NCBI RefSeq assembly: GCF_900106585.1 | Contig: NZ_FNWH01000005.1 | Location: forward strand, 62,001 to 126,000 | Direction of reading: 5' to 3' | Source of the DNA: Acidaminococcus timonensis | Lineage (GTDB): Bacteria; Bacillota; Negativicutes; Acidaminococcales; Acidaminococcaceae | DNA: 64,000 nucleotides | Part shown: positions 26,477 through 33,937 of the stretch, piece after piece | Layout: every line of letters begins with the position of its first letter | Numbering within the stretch: the stretch's first letter is position 1 | The notes under the pieces: generated by a model | Seen by the model: only the letters and a program-made list of their open reading frames with translations | What the model was told of the DNA's origin: nothing | Database searches by the model: none | Position numbers and translations under genes: made by a program

Positions 26477-26510
26477 AAAAAAGGGCTGCCGCACAAGCGA
26501 CAGCCCTTTC
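26477..26510 (-). terminator. Terminator of the tRNA-Gln/tRNA-Glu transcript
   Basis: Stem AAAGGGCTG...CAGCCCTTT is followed on the minus strand by CTTTTTTGTG, downstream of the two tRNA genes. Confidence 0.82.
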
Positions 26511-26573
26511 CTATATGATGCAGTATCTTCCTCACGAGTATATGGCCCGCAGGGGACTCCTACGTATAAACCT

Positions 26574-26648
26574 TGGTAGCGCCAACGAGAATCGAACTCG
26601 TGATTTCGCCTTGAGAGGGCGACGTCTTAGCCGCTTGACCATGGCGCC
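26574..26648 (-). tRNA. tRNA-Glu (CTC)
   Basis: The 75-nt minus-strand cloverleaf starts GGCGCCATGGTCAAGCGG. The anticodon stem-loop TCGCC-CTCTCAA-GGCGA gives anticodon CTC; the T arm has GAGTTCGATTCTC and CCA is encoded. Confidence 0.95.
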
Positions 26649-26660
26649 AAGATAAAAAAA

Positions 26661-26734
26661 TGGCTCCGGGACTAGGGCTCGAACCCAGACTAGAAGATCC
26701 AGAATCTCCTGTGCTACCATTACACCATCCCGGA
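26661..26734 (-). tRNA. tRNA-Gln (CTG)
   Basis: The 74-nt minus-strand cloverleaf starts TCCGGGATGGTGTAATGG. The anticodon loop TTCTGGA gives anticodon CTG; the T arm has GGGTTCGAGCCC and CCA is encoded. It lies 12 bp upstream of tRNA-Glu in one transcript. Confidence 0.94.
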
Positions 26735-26788
26735 GTAATCTCTCTCGATTGCTTTTTTGTTTCTTGCTTCTCTCGAGAGCACTTCTAT

Positions 26789-26817
26789 AGTATAACCGGG
26801 AATCCCATAAATTGCAA
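26789..26817 (-). promoter_or_regulatory. Promoter of the tRNA-Gln/tRNA-Glu operon
   Basis: Minus-strand TTGCAA (26812-26817) and TATACT (26789-26794) are exactly 17 bp apart. Confidence 0.82.
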
Positions 26818-26846
26818 CCCCTTTTTCAAAAAAAGTTGAAATTTTT

Positions 26847-27593
26847 TCAGTCCAGGATTTTCTGGGGCACGAAATCCACATAATCCCCTGATACCAGCCG
26901 GTAGTACACTCCATTGTACTCCCCTCTGTAACTGTCATCAAAGGTATTCTCTCCATGGCAGTGGGCATAGATCACCTGCCGGGCCCCATACTGCTCTGCC
27001 ATGCGGGTGAAGACGCTGTCTTCCTCCAGGATGCTGGTGGGCGGATAGTGGAGGAACATGATGAATTTCCTGTACCCGGCCGCTTTGGCTTTTTCAAAGG
27101 ATTCTTCCAGCCGCCGGGCTTCCCGATTCACCAGTTTCCGGGCATGTTTCTCCGCCTCTTCGTCCCAGCTGAGGACCTCGCCGGTGAACCGGTTGATCAA
27201 AAACGGTCCCTCGAAGGTGAAACCCTTGGTCCCCACCAGGGCGTAGTCCCCATAGGTGGCAAAATTGTTCTGCAGGAAGAACAGTTTCCCGGCATACCGT
27301 TCGTTCAAGGCCTCCGTCTTCTGGGCCTCCCAGAACATATCATGGTTGCCCCGCAGGAGGATCTTCCGGCCGGGCAGGGCAGCGATGAACTCCAGGTCTT
27401 TCTGACACTGAGGCAGCTTCCGGCCCCAGGAGTGGTCCCCCAGGAGCACCAGGGTATCCTCCGGTTTAACCAGTTCCTGGCAGTTTTTCCAGACTTTTTC
27501 TTCGTGGCGGACCCAGACGGGCCCCATGGCGTCCATGCTCTTGTCGGGCCGCTGAAAGGCCAGATGGAGATCTCCCAACGCATAAAGTGCCAT
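26847..27593 (-). CDS. Calcineurin-like metallophosphoesterase
   Basis: Starting at 27593 (MALYALGDLHLAFQR) the protein has 248 residues. The metal-binding motifs appear in order: GDLH, LLGDHSWG (the usual GD..D is GDHSW here), LLRGNHDMFW, and FLHYPPTS...YAHCHG. It is a cytosolic dinuclear-metal phosphoesterase of the bacterial YkuE/predicted-phosphohydrolase type; the substrate is unknown. It ends a minus-strand series (walJ-htrA-rlmH-DUF362-this gene). Confidence 0.88.
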   Translation of the reverse strand: MALYALGDLHLAFQRPDKSMDAMGPVWVRHEEKVWKNCQELVKPEDTLVLLGDHSWGRKLPQCQKDLEFIAALPGRKILLRGNHDMFWEAQKTEALNERYAGKLFFLQNNFATYGDYALVGTKGFTFEGPFLINRFTGEVLSWDEEAEKHARKLVNREARRLEESFEKAKAAGYRKFIMFLHYPPTSILEEDSVFTRMAEQYGARQVIYAHCHGENTFDDSYRGEYNGVYYRLVSGDYVDFVPQKILD

Positions 27594-27653
27594 CTGTTCC
27601 ACCCCCTTTGGTGCTATCATCCAGTGACCAGGCTGCTGCGCCTCCGTTATCCG

Positions 27654-28778
27654 TTATTTCAAAGTAACCAATTCATACTCTCTTGTCCCGATCCCGATCT
27701 TTTCCCCGTGTACCAGGGTGGTTTCCCAGTCCACCCGGGGATTGCTGTCCAGGAAATGGTCGTGGTGGCACTGCCAGCCCTTTTCCGCCAGATGGTCGGA
27801 CAACTGGCTGTTGGGCAGGGGCTGGGCTTTCTGGCAGGCATCGGCACAGGCCTGATCCAGGGCCACCGGGTCAAAGGAGTCAAACATACCGATATTGGGC
27901 AGGATGGGCGCATCGTTTTCTCCGTGACAGTCACAATTGGGAGAAATGTCCATGACCATATTGATGTGGAAACTGGGCCGGCCATGGATCACAGCCAGGG
28001 CATATTCCGCCATTTTCCTGTCCAGCAGCTCGTTGGCATCCCACTGTACCGTCTCGATGGCATCAAAAGCACAGGCCCCGATGCAGCGGCCGCAGCCGGC
28101 GCATTTTTCCTCATCGATATGGGCCTTGTGGTTCTGGTAATAGATGGCATCAGAGCCACATTCGGAGGCACAGCGCTGGCAGCCCCGGCACAGTTCCTCA
28201 TTCACTTTTGGCTTGCCGGAGGAATGCTGTTCCATCTTGCCTGCCCGGCTGCCACAGCCCATGCCGATATTTTTCAGGGCACCGCCGAAACCGGTGGCTT
28301 CATGGCCCTTGAAATGGGCCAGGCTGATGAACACGTCGGCATCCATCACCGCCCGTCCGATTTTTGCGTTCTTGATATATTCTCCGTTCGGCACCGGAAC
28401 TTCCACTTCATCGGTCCCCTTCAACCCGTCGCCGATGAGGATCTGGCAGCCAGTGGTGGTGGGATTGTACCCGTTCAGGGCCGCACATTCCAGGTGGTCC
28501 AGAGCGTTCTTCCGGCTGCCCGGATACAGGGTATTGCAATCTGTCAGGAAGGGCTTCCCGCCCCTGGCCTTGATCAGGTCTGCCAGGGCTTTCACATACT
28601 GGGGCCGGATGGTGGCCAGATTGCCCAATTCCCCGAAATGCATCTTGATGGCCACATATTTGCCTTCCAGTTCCATGCTTTCCAGTCCGGCCCGTTTGCA
28701 CAGCCGTTTGAATTTATCCAGCAGGCTGGTCCCCACCGGACACCGGAAATCCGTAAAATATACCTTTGCTTTTTCCAT
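27654..28778 (-). CDS. DUF362 domain protein with two 4Fe-4S clusters
   Basis: Starting at 28778 (MEKAKVYFTDFRCPVGTSLL) with GGGGGAG upstream, the protein has 374 residues. The N-terminal two-thirds is the DUF362 fold (KMHFGELGNLATIRPQYVKA, FISLAHFKGHEATGFGGALK, NIGMGCGSRAGK). Two ferredoxin motifs follow (CRGCQRCASECGSDAI and CAGCGRCIGACAFDAI, near residues 190-240). A Cys-rich SPNCDCHGENDAP segment lies further on. It is probably a cytosolic iron-sulfur oxidoreductase; the reaction is unknown. Confidence 0.88.
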   Translation of the reverse strand: MEKAKVYFTDFRCPVGTSLLDKFKRLCKRAGLESMELEGKYVAIKMHFGELGNLATIRPQYVKALADLIKARGGKPFLTDCNTLYPGSRKNALDHLECAALNGYNPTTTGCQILIGDGLKGTDEVEVPVPNGEYIKNAKIGRAVMDADVFISLAHFKGHEATGFGGALKNIGMGCGSRAGKMEQHSSGKPKVNEELCRGCQRCASECGSDAIYYQNHKAHIDEEKCAGCGRCIGACAFDAIETVQWDANELLDRKMAEYALAVIHGRPSFHINMVMDISPNCDCHGENDAPILPNIGMFDSFDPVALDQACADACQKAQPLPNSQLSDHLAEKGWQCHHDHFLDSNPRVDWETTLVHGEKIGIGTREYELVTLK

Positions 28779-28848
28779 GATTTTCTCCCCCTTGCAGGCC
28801 GCATGCGCGACCCAGTCTCTACTCACTACCCACTAACCACGTATCCCC

Positions 28849-29331
28849 TCAATGATGATACTTCTCTTTCCGCAGGATCTTGACCCCCCGATAGATCTGC
28901 TCCAGCAGCAGGATCCGGATCATCTGGTGGGTAAATGTCAGCGGTGAGAATTTCCAGCGGAAGTCCGCACGCTTCCGCAGGTCATCCGTATATCCGAAAG
29001 GACCACCGATCACAAAGGTCAGGTGGCTCACTCCCTCCACCATCCACTGGCCCAGTTTCCCGGCCAGTTCCGGGGAAGAGATTTCCTTTCCCTTCAGATC
29101 CAGCAGCACCACATAGCTGTGTTCCGGGATCAGCTTCAGCACCCGTTCCGTTTCCCGGGCCAGGATCTGGTTCTCCTCTGCCGGTGAAGCATTGTCGGGC
29201 ATCTTCTCCTCATTGATGCACCGGGTCTCCAGCTGGCAGTAAGCCCCCAGTCTCTTGGTAAATTCCGCTTCCGCGTCCCGCAGGTATTTTTCCTTCAGTT
29301 TGCCCACGCAGGCAATGGTGATCCTAATCAT
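28849..29331 (-). CDS. rlmH: 23S rRNA (pseudouridine1915-N3)-methyltransferase RlmH
   Basis: The 160-residue SPOUT methyltransferase has the RlmH landmarks MIRITIACVGKLKEKYL, LLDLKGKEISSPELA, TFVIGGPFGY (usually GGSDG/GGSLG) and the C-terminal LTFTHQMIRILLLEQIYR with the KYHH end. It methylates pseudouridine 1915 of 23S rRNA in the assembled ribosome. Its ATG overlaps the htrA stop (ATGA), so the two are translationally coupled, matching the htrA-rlmH order in Firmicutes. Confidence 0.96.
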   Translation of the reverse strand: MIRITIACVGKLKEKYLRDAEAEFTKRLGAYCQLETRCINEEKMPDNASPAEENQILARETERVLKLIPEHSYVVLLDLKGKEISSPELAGKLGQWMVEGVSHLTFVIGGPFGYTDDLRKRADFRWKFSPLTFTHQMIRILLLEQIYRGVKILRKEKYHH

Positions 29332-30461
29332 TGCTGGCTGCTCTGCTGAGGCATCTCGGTCAGCGTCACCGTTTTGGTCACTTCTTCGTCCCCTCTCAGG
29401 ATGGTCACAGGAACCTGTTCACCCACCTGGCACTTGCCCAGTGCATCCCGCAGGTCGGCTACAGAATCCACCGCAGTACCGTTGAACTTAACGATAATAT
29501 CGTTTGGACGGATTCCACCACGATATGCAGGGCCGTTTTGAAACAACTTTACAACAAACAGCCCTCCTCTCAGATCCAGGTCAAAGCCCAGCCGCTGGGC
29601 CAGGTTCTTGTCCAGCAGGCTCACCCCCAGATACGGACGGACCACCCGGCCTTTGGTGGCCAGTTCCTGCAGGATGGGTTTCGCTTCGTTGATGGGGATG
29701 GCAAAGCCGATGCCTTCCACCCCGGAGGCAGCGATCTTGGCACTGTTGATGCCGATGACCTGACCATCTGCATTGACCAGGGCACCGCCGGAATTCCCGG
29801 GGTTGATGGCCGCATCGGTCTGGATCAGCTTGAATCGCCGTTCGCCCATATCCAGGCTCCGATTCAGAGCACTGATCACGCCCGCCGTCACACTGCCCCG
29901 GAATTCCATCCCCAGGGGGTTGCCGATGGCAATGGCCGGTTCGCCCACCATCAGGGAATCGGAATCTCCGAATTCAGCCACAGGCAGATCTTCATTGGCC
30001 TCGATTTTCACCACAGCCAGATCCGTGGTGGGATCCGTACCCAGCACTTTCCCATTGTAGGTCTTGCCGTCCGGCAGGCTCACCACGATTTCCTGGGCCC
30101 CGGCCACCACATGGTTGTTGGTGGCAATCAGGCCATCCTTGCTGTAAATCACCCCAGAGCCGCTGCCCTGTTCCACCAGCTGGGTCCGGTTGAAATAATC
30201 CCGTACCAGCGCTTTGTTGGTGATACCGACCACGGCAGGCCCCACCTTCTTGGCGGCCTGGACAATGGGAGTATTGCGGGCGGAACTGAGTTTGGCTTCC
30301 TTCTGCTTGATCTGTTCCGCCTGGTTTACGGCCGGTTTGGTCTCCGCCTTGTTGGCAGCACTCTTGCTGCCGGCGGCACCGCAGCCCGCGGCCAGGATGC
30401 TGGTGCTTACAGACAGGGCCAGCAGGATTCCTGCTGTTTTCTTCTTGATATCGTATCTCAT
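29328..30461 (-). CDS. htrA: HtrA/DegP-type serine protease, probable lipoprotein
   Basis: The ATG at 30461 (MRYDIKKKTAGILLALSVST) follows AAAAGGAG and gives 377 residues. A lipobox-like LAAGC near residue 23 suggests a lipid-anchored exported protein. The trypsin-like triad is visible: His in ATNNHVV, Asp in TDLAVVKI, Ser in INPGNSGGALV. One PDZ domain follows (YLGVSLLDKNLAQRLGFDLD to the C terminus). It degrades or refolds misfolded envelope proteins. The gene lies between walJ and rlmH, the same order as yycJ-htrC-rlmH in Bacillus. Confidence 0.94.
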   Translation of the reverse strand: MRYDIKKKTAGILLALSVSTSILAAGCGAAGSKSAANKAETKPAVNQAEQIKQKEAKLSSARNTPIVQAAKKVGPAVVGITNKALVRDYFNRTQLVEQGSGSGVIYSKDGLIATNNHVVAGAQEIVVSLPDGKTYNGKVLGTDPTTDLAVVKIEANEDLPVAEFGDSDSLMVGEPAIAIGNPLGMEFRGSVTAGVISALNRSLDMGERRFKLIQTDAAINPGNSGGALVNADGQVIGINSAKIAASGVEGIGFAIPINEAKPILQELATKGRVVRPYLGVSLLDKNLAQRLGFDLDLRGGLFVVKLFQNGPAYRGGIRPNDIIVKFNGTAVDSVADLRDALGKCQVGEQVPVTILRGDEEVTKTVTLTEMPQQSSQQ

Positions 30462-30475
30462 GATGGTTCTCCTTT

Positions 30476-31261
30476 TTACCACACGTTGCTGACCAGCGTC
30501 TGCTGGCTGGCCACATAGAGTTGAATCTTCCGGATCCTGGAAGCCCCCTCCAGGGCATCCTTCACGGTCTGATAGGCCCGATCCGGCGTATTGTTCTTTT
30601 CACTGAGATGGGCCAGGAACACTTCCCGTGGGGGCGACTCCAGAGAAGCCAGGAACTGACCGGCTGTCTTGTTGGACAGATGCCCGTCCTCTCCCATGAT
30701 CCGCCGCTGGAGGGCGATGGGATAGGGTCCGTTCCGCAGCATGGTCTCATCGTGATTGGCTTCCAGGACCATTACATCAGCCCCTTCCGCCGCCTGCTCC
30801 ACTGTTTTGGTGATGGTCCCGCAGTCTGTCAGGTAGGTACACTTCTCATCCCCGCTGAAGATCTCGTAGCCCACCGGATCCGCTGCATCATGGGGGATCC
30901 GGAAGGACTTGATTTGCAGGCTGCCCAGGGTACAGCTCCGGGGAATCACCCGCACCTGGGTACGGGGCAGCCGCCGCCGTACCGGAAGCTGGGCCCAGGT
31001 CCGTTCATTGGCAAAGATGGGGATCTGGCTGTAGTGTCTGGCAAACACATCCAGACCGGCCACATGGTCCTTGTGTTCATGGGTCAGGAAAATCCCGCTG
31101 AGGGCTTCCGGCTCCAGGCCGCAGGCCCGGAGTCCCTGGACGATCCGCCGACAGGAAATCCCCGCATCGATCAATATAGCGGTCTGTCCGCATTGGATCA
31201 GGGTAGAATTGCCCCGGCTTCCGCTGGCCAGTACCGCAACAGCAAAATTCGTCAAAGTCAT
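30476..31261 (-). CDS. walJ: Metallo-beta-lactamase fold hydrolase, WalJ/YycJ type
   Basis: The 261-residue protein shows the MBL signature FLTHEHKDHVAGLDVFARHY and the N-terminal VAVLASGSRGNSTLI typical of YycJ. The metal-ligand YLTDCGTI and a C-terminal HLS motif (VFLAHLSEKNNTPDRA) are present. YycJ-type enzymes are cytosolic nucleases/phosphodiesterases linked to the WalRK region and to mismatch repair in Bacillus. No walRK genes lie beside it here. It starts the walJ-htrA-rlmH block. Confidence 0.88.
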   Translation of the reverse strand: MTLTNFAVAVLASGSRGNSTLIQCGQTAILIDAGISCRRIVQGLRACGLEPEALSGIFLTHEHKDHVAGLDVFARHYSQIPIFANERTWAQLPVRRRLPRTQVRVIPRSCTLGSLQIKSFRIPHDAADPVGYEIFSGDEKCTYLTDCGTITKTVEQAAEGADVMVLEANHDETMLRNGPYPIALQRRIMGEDGHLSNKTAGQFLASLESPPREVFLAHLSEKNNTPDRAYQTVKDALEGASRIRKIQLYVASQQTLVSNVW

Positions 31262-31355
31262 ACAAACACCGTTCTATACAAAAATGTCGGGGCAATCCTT
31301 CTCCCCGCTATTATACTTATCATTATAGCAAAAACAAGGAAAGAAATGTAAAAAA

Positions 31356-31384
31356 ATACCGAACTCTTGCGAGTCCGGCATTTT
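31356..31384 (-). terminator. Terminator of the Fur/PerR-family gene
   Basis: Hairpin CCGAACTC-TTGC-GAGTCCGG with flanking A- and T-runs; on the minus strand it is followed by TATTTTTTT. Confidence 0.8.
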
Positions 31385-31393
31385 GTTTCGGCT

Positions 31394-31831
31394 TCAGTTT
31401 TTTTTGGGCTGACAATCCGGGCACAGACCATAGAAATAGAACTGATGGCCCTGGACAGTGAACCCGGTTTCCGCTGCCACCAGGCTTTCGATGGCTTTGG
31501 CATCCAGATGGGGTACATCGCACACCTTGCCGCATTTCATGCAGCGGATGTGAGGATGCTCCATCACATTGGCGTCATAGCGAAAACTGTCTTCCCCGGT
31601 GTTCAGCACCTGGATGATGTGCAGCTTGCTGAAGATTTCCACGGATTTGTACACCGTAGCGAAACTCATGGTGGGGTATTTCTCCTTCACCTTGTTATAG
31701 ATCATTTCTGCGGTGGGATGTTCCGTGGTATGGGCCAGCATATCGTATACGGCCAGTCTCTGGGGTGTAACCTTACAGCCATTGTCCCGGAGCAGTTGGG
31801 CCAATTCTCCTGCAGTTAACGTATCCAACAC
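31394..31831 (-). CDS. Fur/PerR-family metal-responsive regulator
   Basis: The 145-residue protein has the winged helix (RDNGCKVTPQRLAVYDMLAH, FATVYKSVEIF) and the dimerisation domain with HPHIRCMKCGKV and GLCPDCQPK, the two CxxC structural zinc sites. The metal-sensing segment DANVMEHPHI is consistent with PerR or Fur. The start is non-ATG: GTG at 31831 touches the AAGGAGG site and TTG at 31828 is an alternative. A PerR-like box overlaps its promoter, so autoregulation by metal or peroxide is likely. Confidence 0.88.
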   Translation of the reverse strand: MLDTLTAGELAQLLRDNGCKVTPQRLAVYDMLAHTTEHPTAEMIYNKVKEKYPTMSFATVYKSVEIFSKLHIIQVLNTGEDSFRYDANVMEHPHIRCMKCGKVCDVPHLDAKAIESLVAAETGFTVQGHQFYFYGLCPDCQPKKN

Positions 31832-31864
31832 CTCCTTCTTATCTTTTTTGTGGATATGTCTTTT

Positions 31865-31913
31865 TAATAATAATTACTATATTTAATATACAGGTTTGTA
31901 TTTATTTTGTCAA
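31865..31913 (-). promoter_or_regulatory. Promoter and PerR-like box of the Fur-family gene
   Basis: On the minus strand TTGACA (31908-31913) and TATATT (31885-31890) are 17 bp apart. Just downstream, TAGTAATTATTATTA (31865-31879) matches the PerR box TTATAATTATTATAA at 12 of 15 positions. Confidence 0.75.
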
Positions 31914-31992
31914 CTCTTTTTATGTTAAAAAAGCTTGATATGACGCTGATTTTTGTGTTTTCTGGAATGATTATTACAAAGCGTATTTGGTA

Positions 31993-32706
31993 TCAGTCCT
32001 GAATGGTCACAGGCATGCCTATATAAGCAACTTGTTTCAATTGCTGCAGATTTGTATTATCCAGACGGACACATCCTTCCGAGGCATCGGTGCCGATGGA
32101 AGCCGGATCATGGGTGCCGTGGATTCCAATGCCGTCCCAGTTGCCCTGACTCAGTTCTTCCGTATCCAAGCTCAGGAACCAGGGGCCATAGGCTCCCTGA
32201 ATCTCGCCGTTGCCGTCACCGAAATCATGGCTCCATCCGGAGGCATCATCGATTTCATCAATGGTAAAGGTCCCGGTGGGGGTCATATTATCACCCCGGC
32301 GTTCCTTCTGGCCCAGGCCTCCTTTTCCGATGGCGCAGCCCCAGGTTCGTACCACCGCATCCCCGTCTTTCAGATACAGTTTGTGCTCACTCTTATCCAC
32401 CAGGATGGAATACTTCTTCCCGGGCTCCAGGGGCTGCTGCGCAGCCGGCTGGGCCGTCTCTTTCTGGTCTTCTTTAGGCTGCTGCAGGCTTTCCACCGGT
32501 GACTGCTGTTTTTCCGGGGGTGTCTGCGGCTCTTTCGGTGCCTCTGTCTTCACCGGCACGGTAGGTCCCGGAGCTCCCACTCCATGGTACCCCAGGGCAA
32601 AACAACCGGTGAGCAGCACGCCCAGGAACACCAGGACACACACCATCAGCAGCAGGCCGTACTTTTTATGGTTCTTTGAGGAGTTTCTCCCCTGATCCTT
32701 CTCCAT
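31993..32706 (-). CDS. L,D-transpeptidase (YkuD domain), membrane anchored
   Basis: The 237-residue protein has an N-terminal hydrophobic anchor (YGLLLMVCVLVFLGVLLTGC, near residues 16-35, with a possible lipobox at LLTGC). A Pro/Gln/Glu-rich linker (residues about 45-95) leads to the YkuD catalytic domain (SILVDKSEHKLYL, GDNMTPTGTFTI). The active-site motif reads IHGTHDPASIGTDASEGCVR, with the catalytic Cys in S.GC.R. Such enzymes form 3-3 cross-links in peptidoglycan or attach proteins to it. The gene has AGAAGG upstream and no operon partner. Confidence 0.92.
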   Translation of the reverse strand: MEKDQGRNSSKNHKKYGLLLMVCVLVFLGVLLTGCFALGYHGVGAPGPTVPVKTEAPKEPQTPPEKQQSPVESLQQPKEDQKETAQPAAQQPLEPGKKYSILVDKSEHKLYLKDGDAVVRTWGCAIGKGGLGQKERRGDNMTPTGTFTIDEIDDASGWSHDFGDGNGEIQGAYGPWFLSLDTEELSQGNWDGIGIHGTHDPASIGTDASEGCVRLDNTNLQQLKQVAYIGMPVTIQD

Positions 32707-32804
32707 TACTTTCTGCCTTCTTTCATTTCAGTAAAGAATATCATACCATTTTCCCGTAAGAGGCTGCAACGGGGACCCTGTAAAAATTTTTAATAAAATA
32801 ATAC
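32707..32804. other. AT-rich spacer between divergent genes
   Basis: This stretch joins the upstream ends of the L,D-transpeptidase and cysE transcription units. No further gene or structured element is seen. Confidence 0.5.
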
Positions 32805-32833
32805 TTGACAAGTGTATTCGAAAATAATACAAT
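32805..32833 (+). promoter_or_regulatory. cysE promoter
   Basis: TTGACA (32805-32810), 17 bp, TACAAT (32828-32833). Transcription would start near 32840, at the beginning of the T-box leader. Confidence 0.87.
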
Positions 32834-32839
32834 ACAGCC

Positions 32840-33088
32840 ATATTCAAAACGAAAATGCAATGACCAAAACAAGTACCCTTCAAAAAGTGGCACAGAGAGC
32901 GCGAATCACCGGCTGAAAGTTTGCGCTGAAGCTTGAGAAGCGGGAATGCCTTTGGGAGCAGAAAGTCCGAACCTGAAGTAGGGCTTTACGGGTAGCCGCC
33001 GTTACCGGTATGAGTGGCAGCAGAAGTTTTGCTGCAATCAGAGTGGAACCGCGAGAGATCGCCTCTGTCAGGAGGCGGTCTTTTTTTG
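32840..33088 (+). ncRNA. T-box riboswitch (probably cysteine) of cysE
   Basis: The leader has a stem I with an AGAGA-type element near 32892. A TGC triplet in GGGAATGCCTTTGG (about 32941-32954) is the likely cysteine specifier. The T-box core AGAGTGGAACCGCGAG (33040-33055) and a terminator (GATCGCCTC-TGTCA-GGAGGCGGTC plus seven T, 33057-33087) follow. Uncharged tRNA-Cys should promote read-through into cysE, which makes the cysteine precursor O-acetylserine. Confidence 0.9.
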
Positions 33089-33113
33089 TATCCAAAAAGG
33101 GAGGAGATAGGCT

Positions 33114-33812
33114 ATGTTCGCATCCATGCGCAATGACATCCGGGTCATCAAACAACGGGATCCAGCAGTGAAAAACACACTGGAAGTGCTCCTGTGTTAC
33201 TCCGGTCTCCATGCCATCTGGGCCTACCGGCTTTCCCATTTCTTCTATGAAAAGTCCTGGTTCGTGACGGCCCGGCTCATTTCCACAGTGTCCAGATTCT
33301 TCACCGGTATCGAGATCCATCCCGGTGCCCAAATCGGCGAAGGACTGTTCATCGACCACGGCACGGGCATCGTCATCGGCGAGACCACCATCATCGGCAA
33401 CAACGTGACCCTTTACCAGGGTGTGACCCTGGGCGGTACCGGCAAGGAAAAAGGCAAGCGCCATCCCACCATCGGTGATTATGTGGTGGTGGCCTGCGGT
33501 GCCAAGGTTCTGGGATCCTTCACCGTAGGAGAAGGGGCCAAGATCGGCTCCGGCAGTGTGGTGCTGAAAGAGGTCCCTCCCTACTCCACCGTGGTGGGCA
33601 TCCCCGGCCATGTGGTGGCCCGCAAGGGCATCCGGGTGGCACCGGCCCACAGTGAACGGGATGTGGATCTGAACCACAACCGGCTGCCCGACCCCATTGA
33701 AGATCAGATTACGGCCCTGGAAAAACAGGTGGCCATTTTAAAACGGCAGGTCAATGACCTGCGCGCCCAGCAGACAGCAGTCCCGCTGAAACGGGCTGTG
33801 AATTTCCGATAA
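33114..33812 (+). CDS. cysE: Serine O-acetyltransferase
   Basis: The 232-residue protein has an N-terminal helical domain ([20 protein letters not shown], then [17 protein letters not shown]). A left-handed beta-helix of hexapeptide repeats follows ([60 protein letters not shown]). A coiled-coil-like C-terminus ends the protein. It transfers acetyl from acetyl-CoA to L-serine, the first step of cysteine synthesis. GGGAGGAG precedes the start. It lies behind a cysteine T-box and upstream of cysK. Confidence 0.96.
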   Translation: MFASMRNDIRVIKQRDPAVKNTLEVLLCYSGLHAIWAYRLSHFFYEKSWFVTARLISTVSRFFTGIEIHPGAQIGEGLFIDHGTGIVIGETTIIGNNVTLYQGVTLGGTGKEKGKRHPTIGDYVVVACGAKVLGSFTVGEGAKIGSGSVVLKEVPPYSTVVGIPGHVVARKGIRVAPAHSERDVDLNHNRLPDPIEDQITALEKQVAILKRQVNDLRAQQTAVPLKRAVNFR

Positions 33813-33830
33813 CCAGGAGGAGGCTTCCTT

Positions 33831-33875
33831 ATGCAGACAGAATGGTGGAACGGGCCCCTCGGTCCGCGATGTTGA
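33831..33875 (+). CDS. Putative 14-codon leader peptide upstream of cysK, ending Cys-stop
   Basis: A short frame with a good AGGAGGAGG site encodes MQTEWWNGPLGPRC and then stops (TGT TGA). It lies 18 bp after cysE and about 60 bp before cysK. The GATGTTG at its end can pair with CAACATC 30 bp downstream. A Cys codon next to the stop would suit a cysteine-sensing attenuator. An alternative reading is that AATGGTGGAAC is a decayed T-box core. I do not recognise the peptide. Confidence 0.4.
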   Translation: MQTEWWNGPLGPRC

Positions 33876-33937
33876 CTCTCTTTTGATTTGCCTGCAACCA
33901 TCCAACAACATCATCTGTGAATATCAAAGGAGAGAAT

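Noticed and set aside
26478-26512. IS200-type end hairpin at 26480-26510
   Set aside because: This hairpin is followed by a minus-strand T-run and lies downstream of the tRNA genes, so it is better explained as their terminator. The element's own hairpin is at 26441-26463.
32880-33677. A 265-codon minus-strand frame over the T-box leader and cysE
   Set aside because: It runs antisense through a riboswitch and a clear cysE gene, and its protein has no family features.
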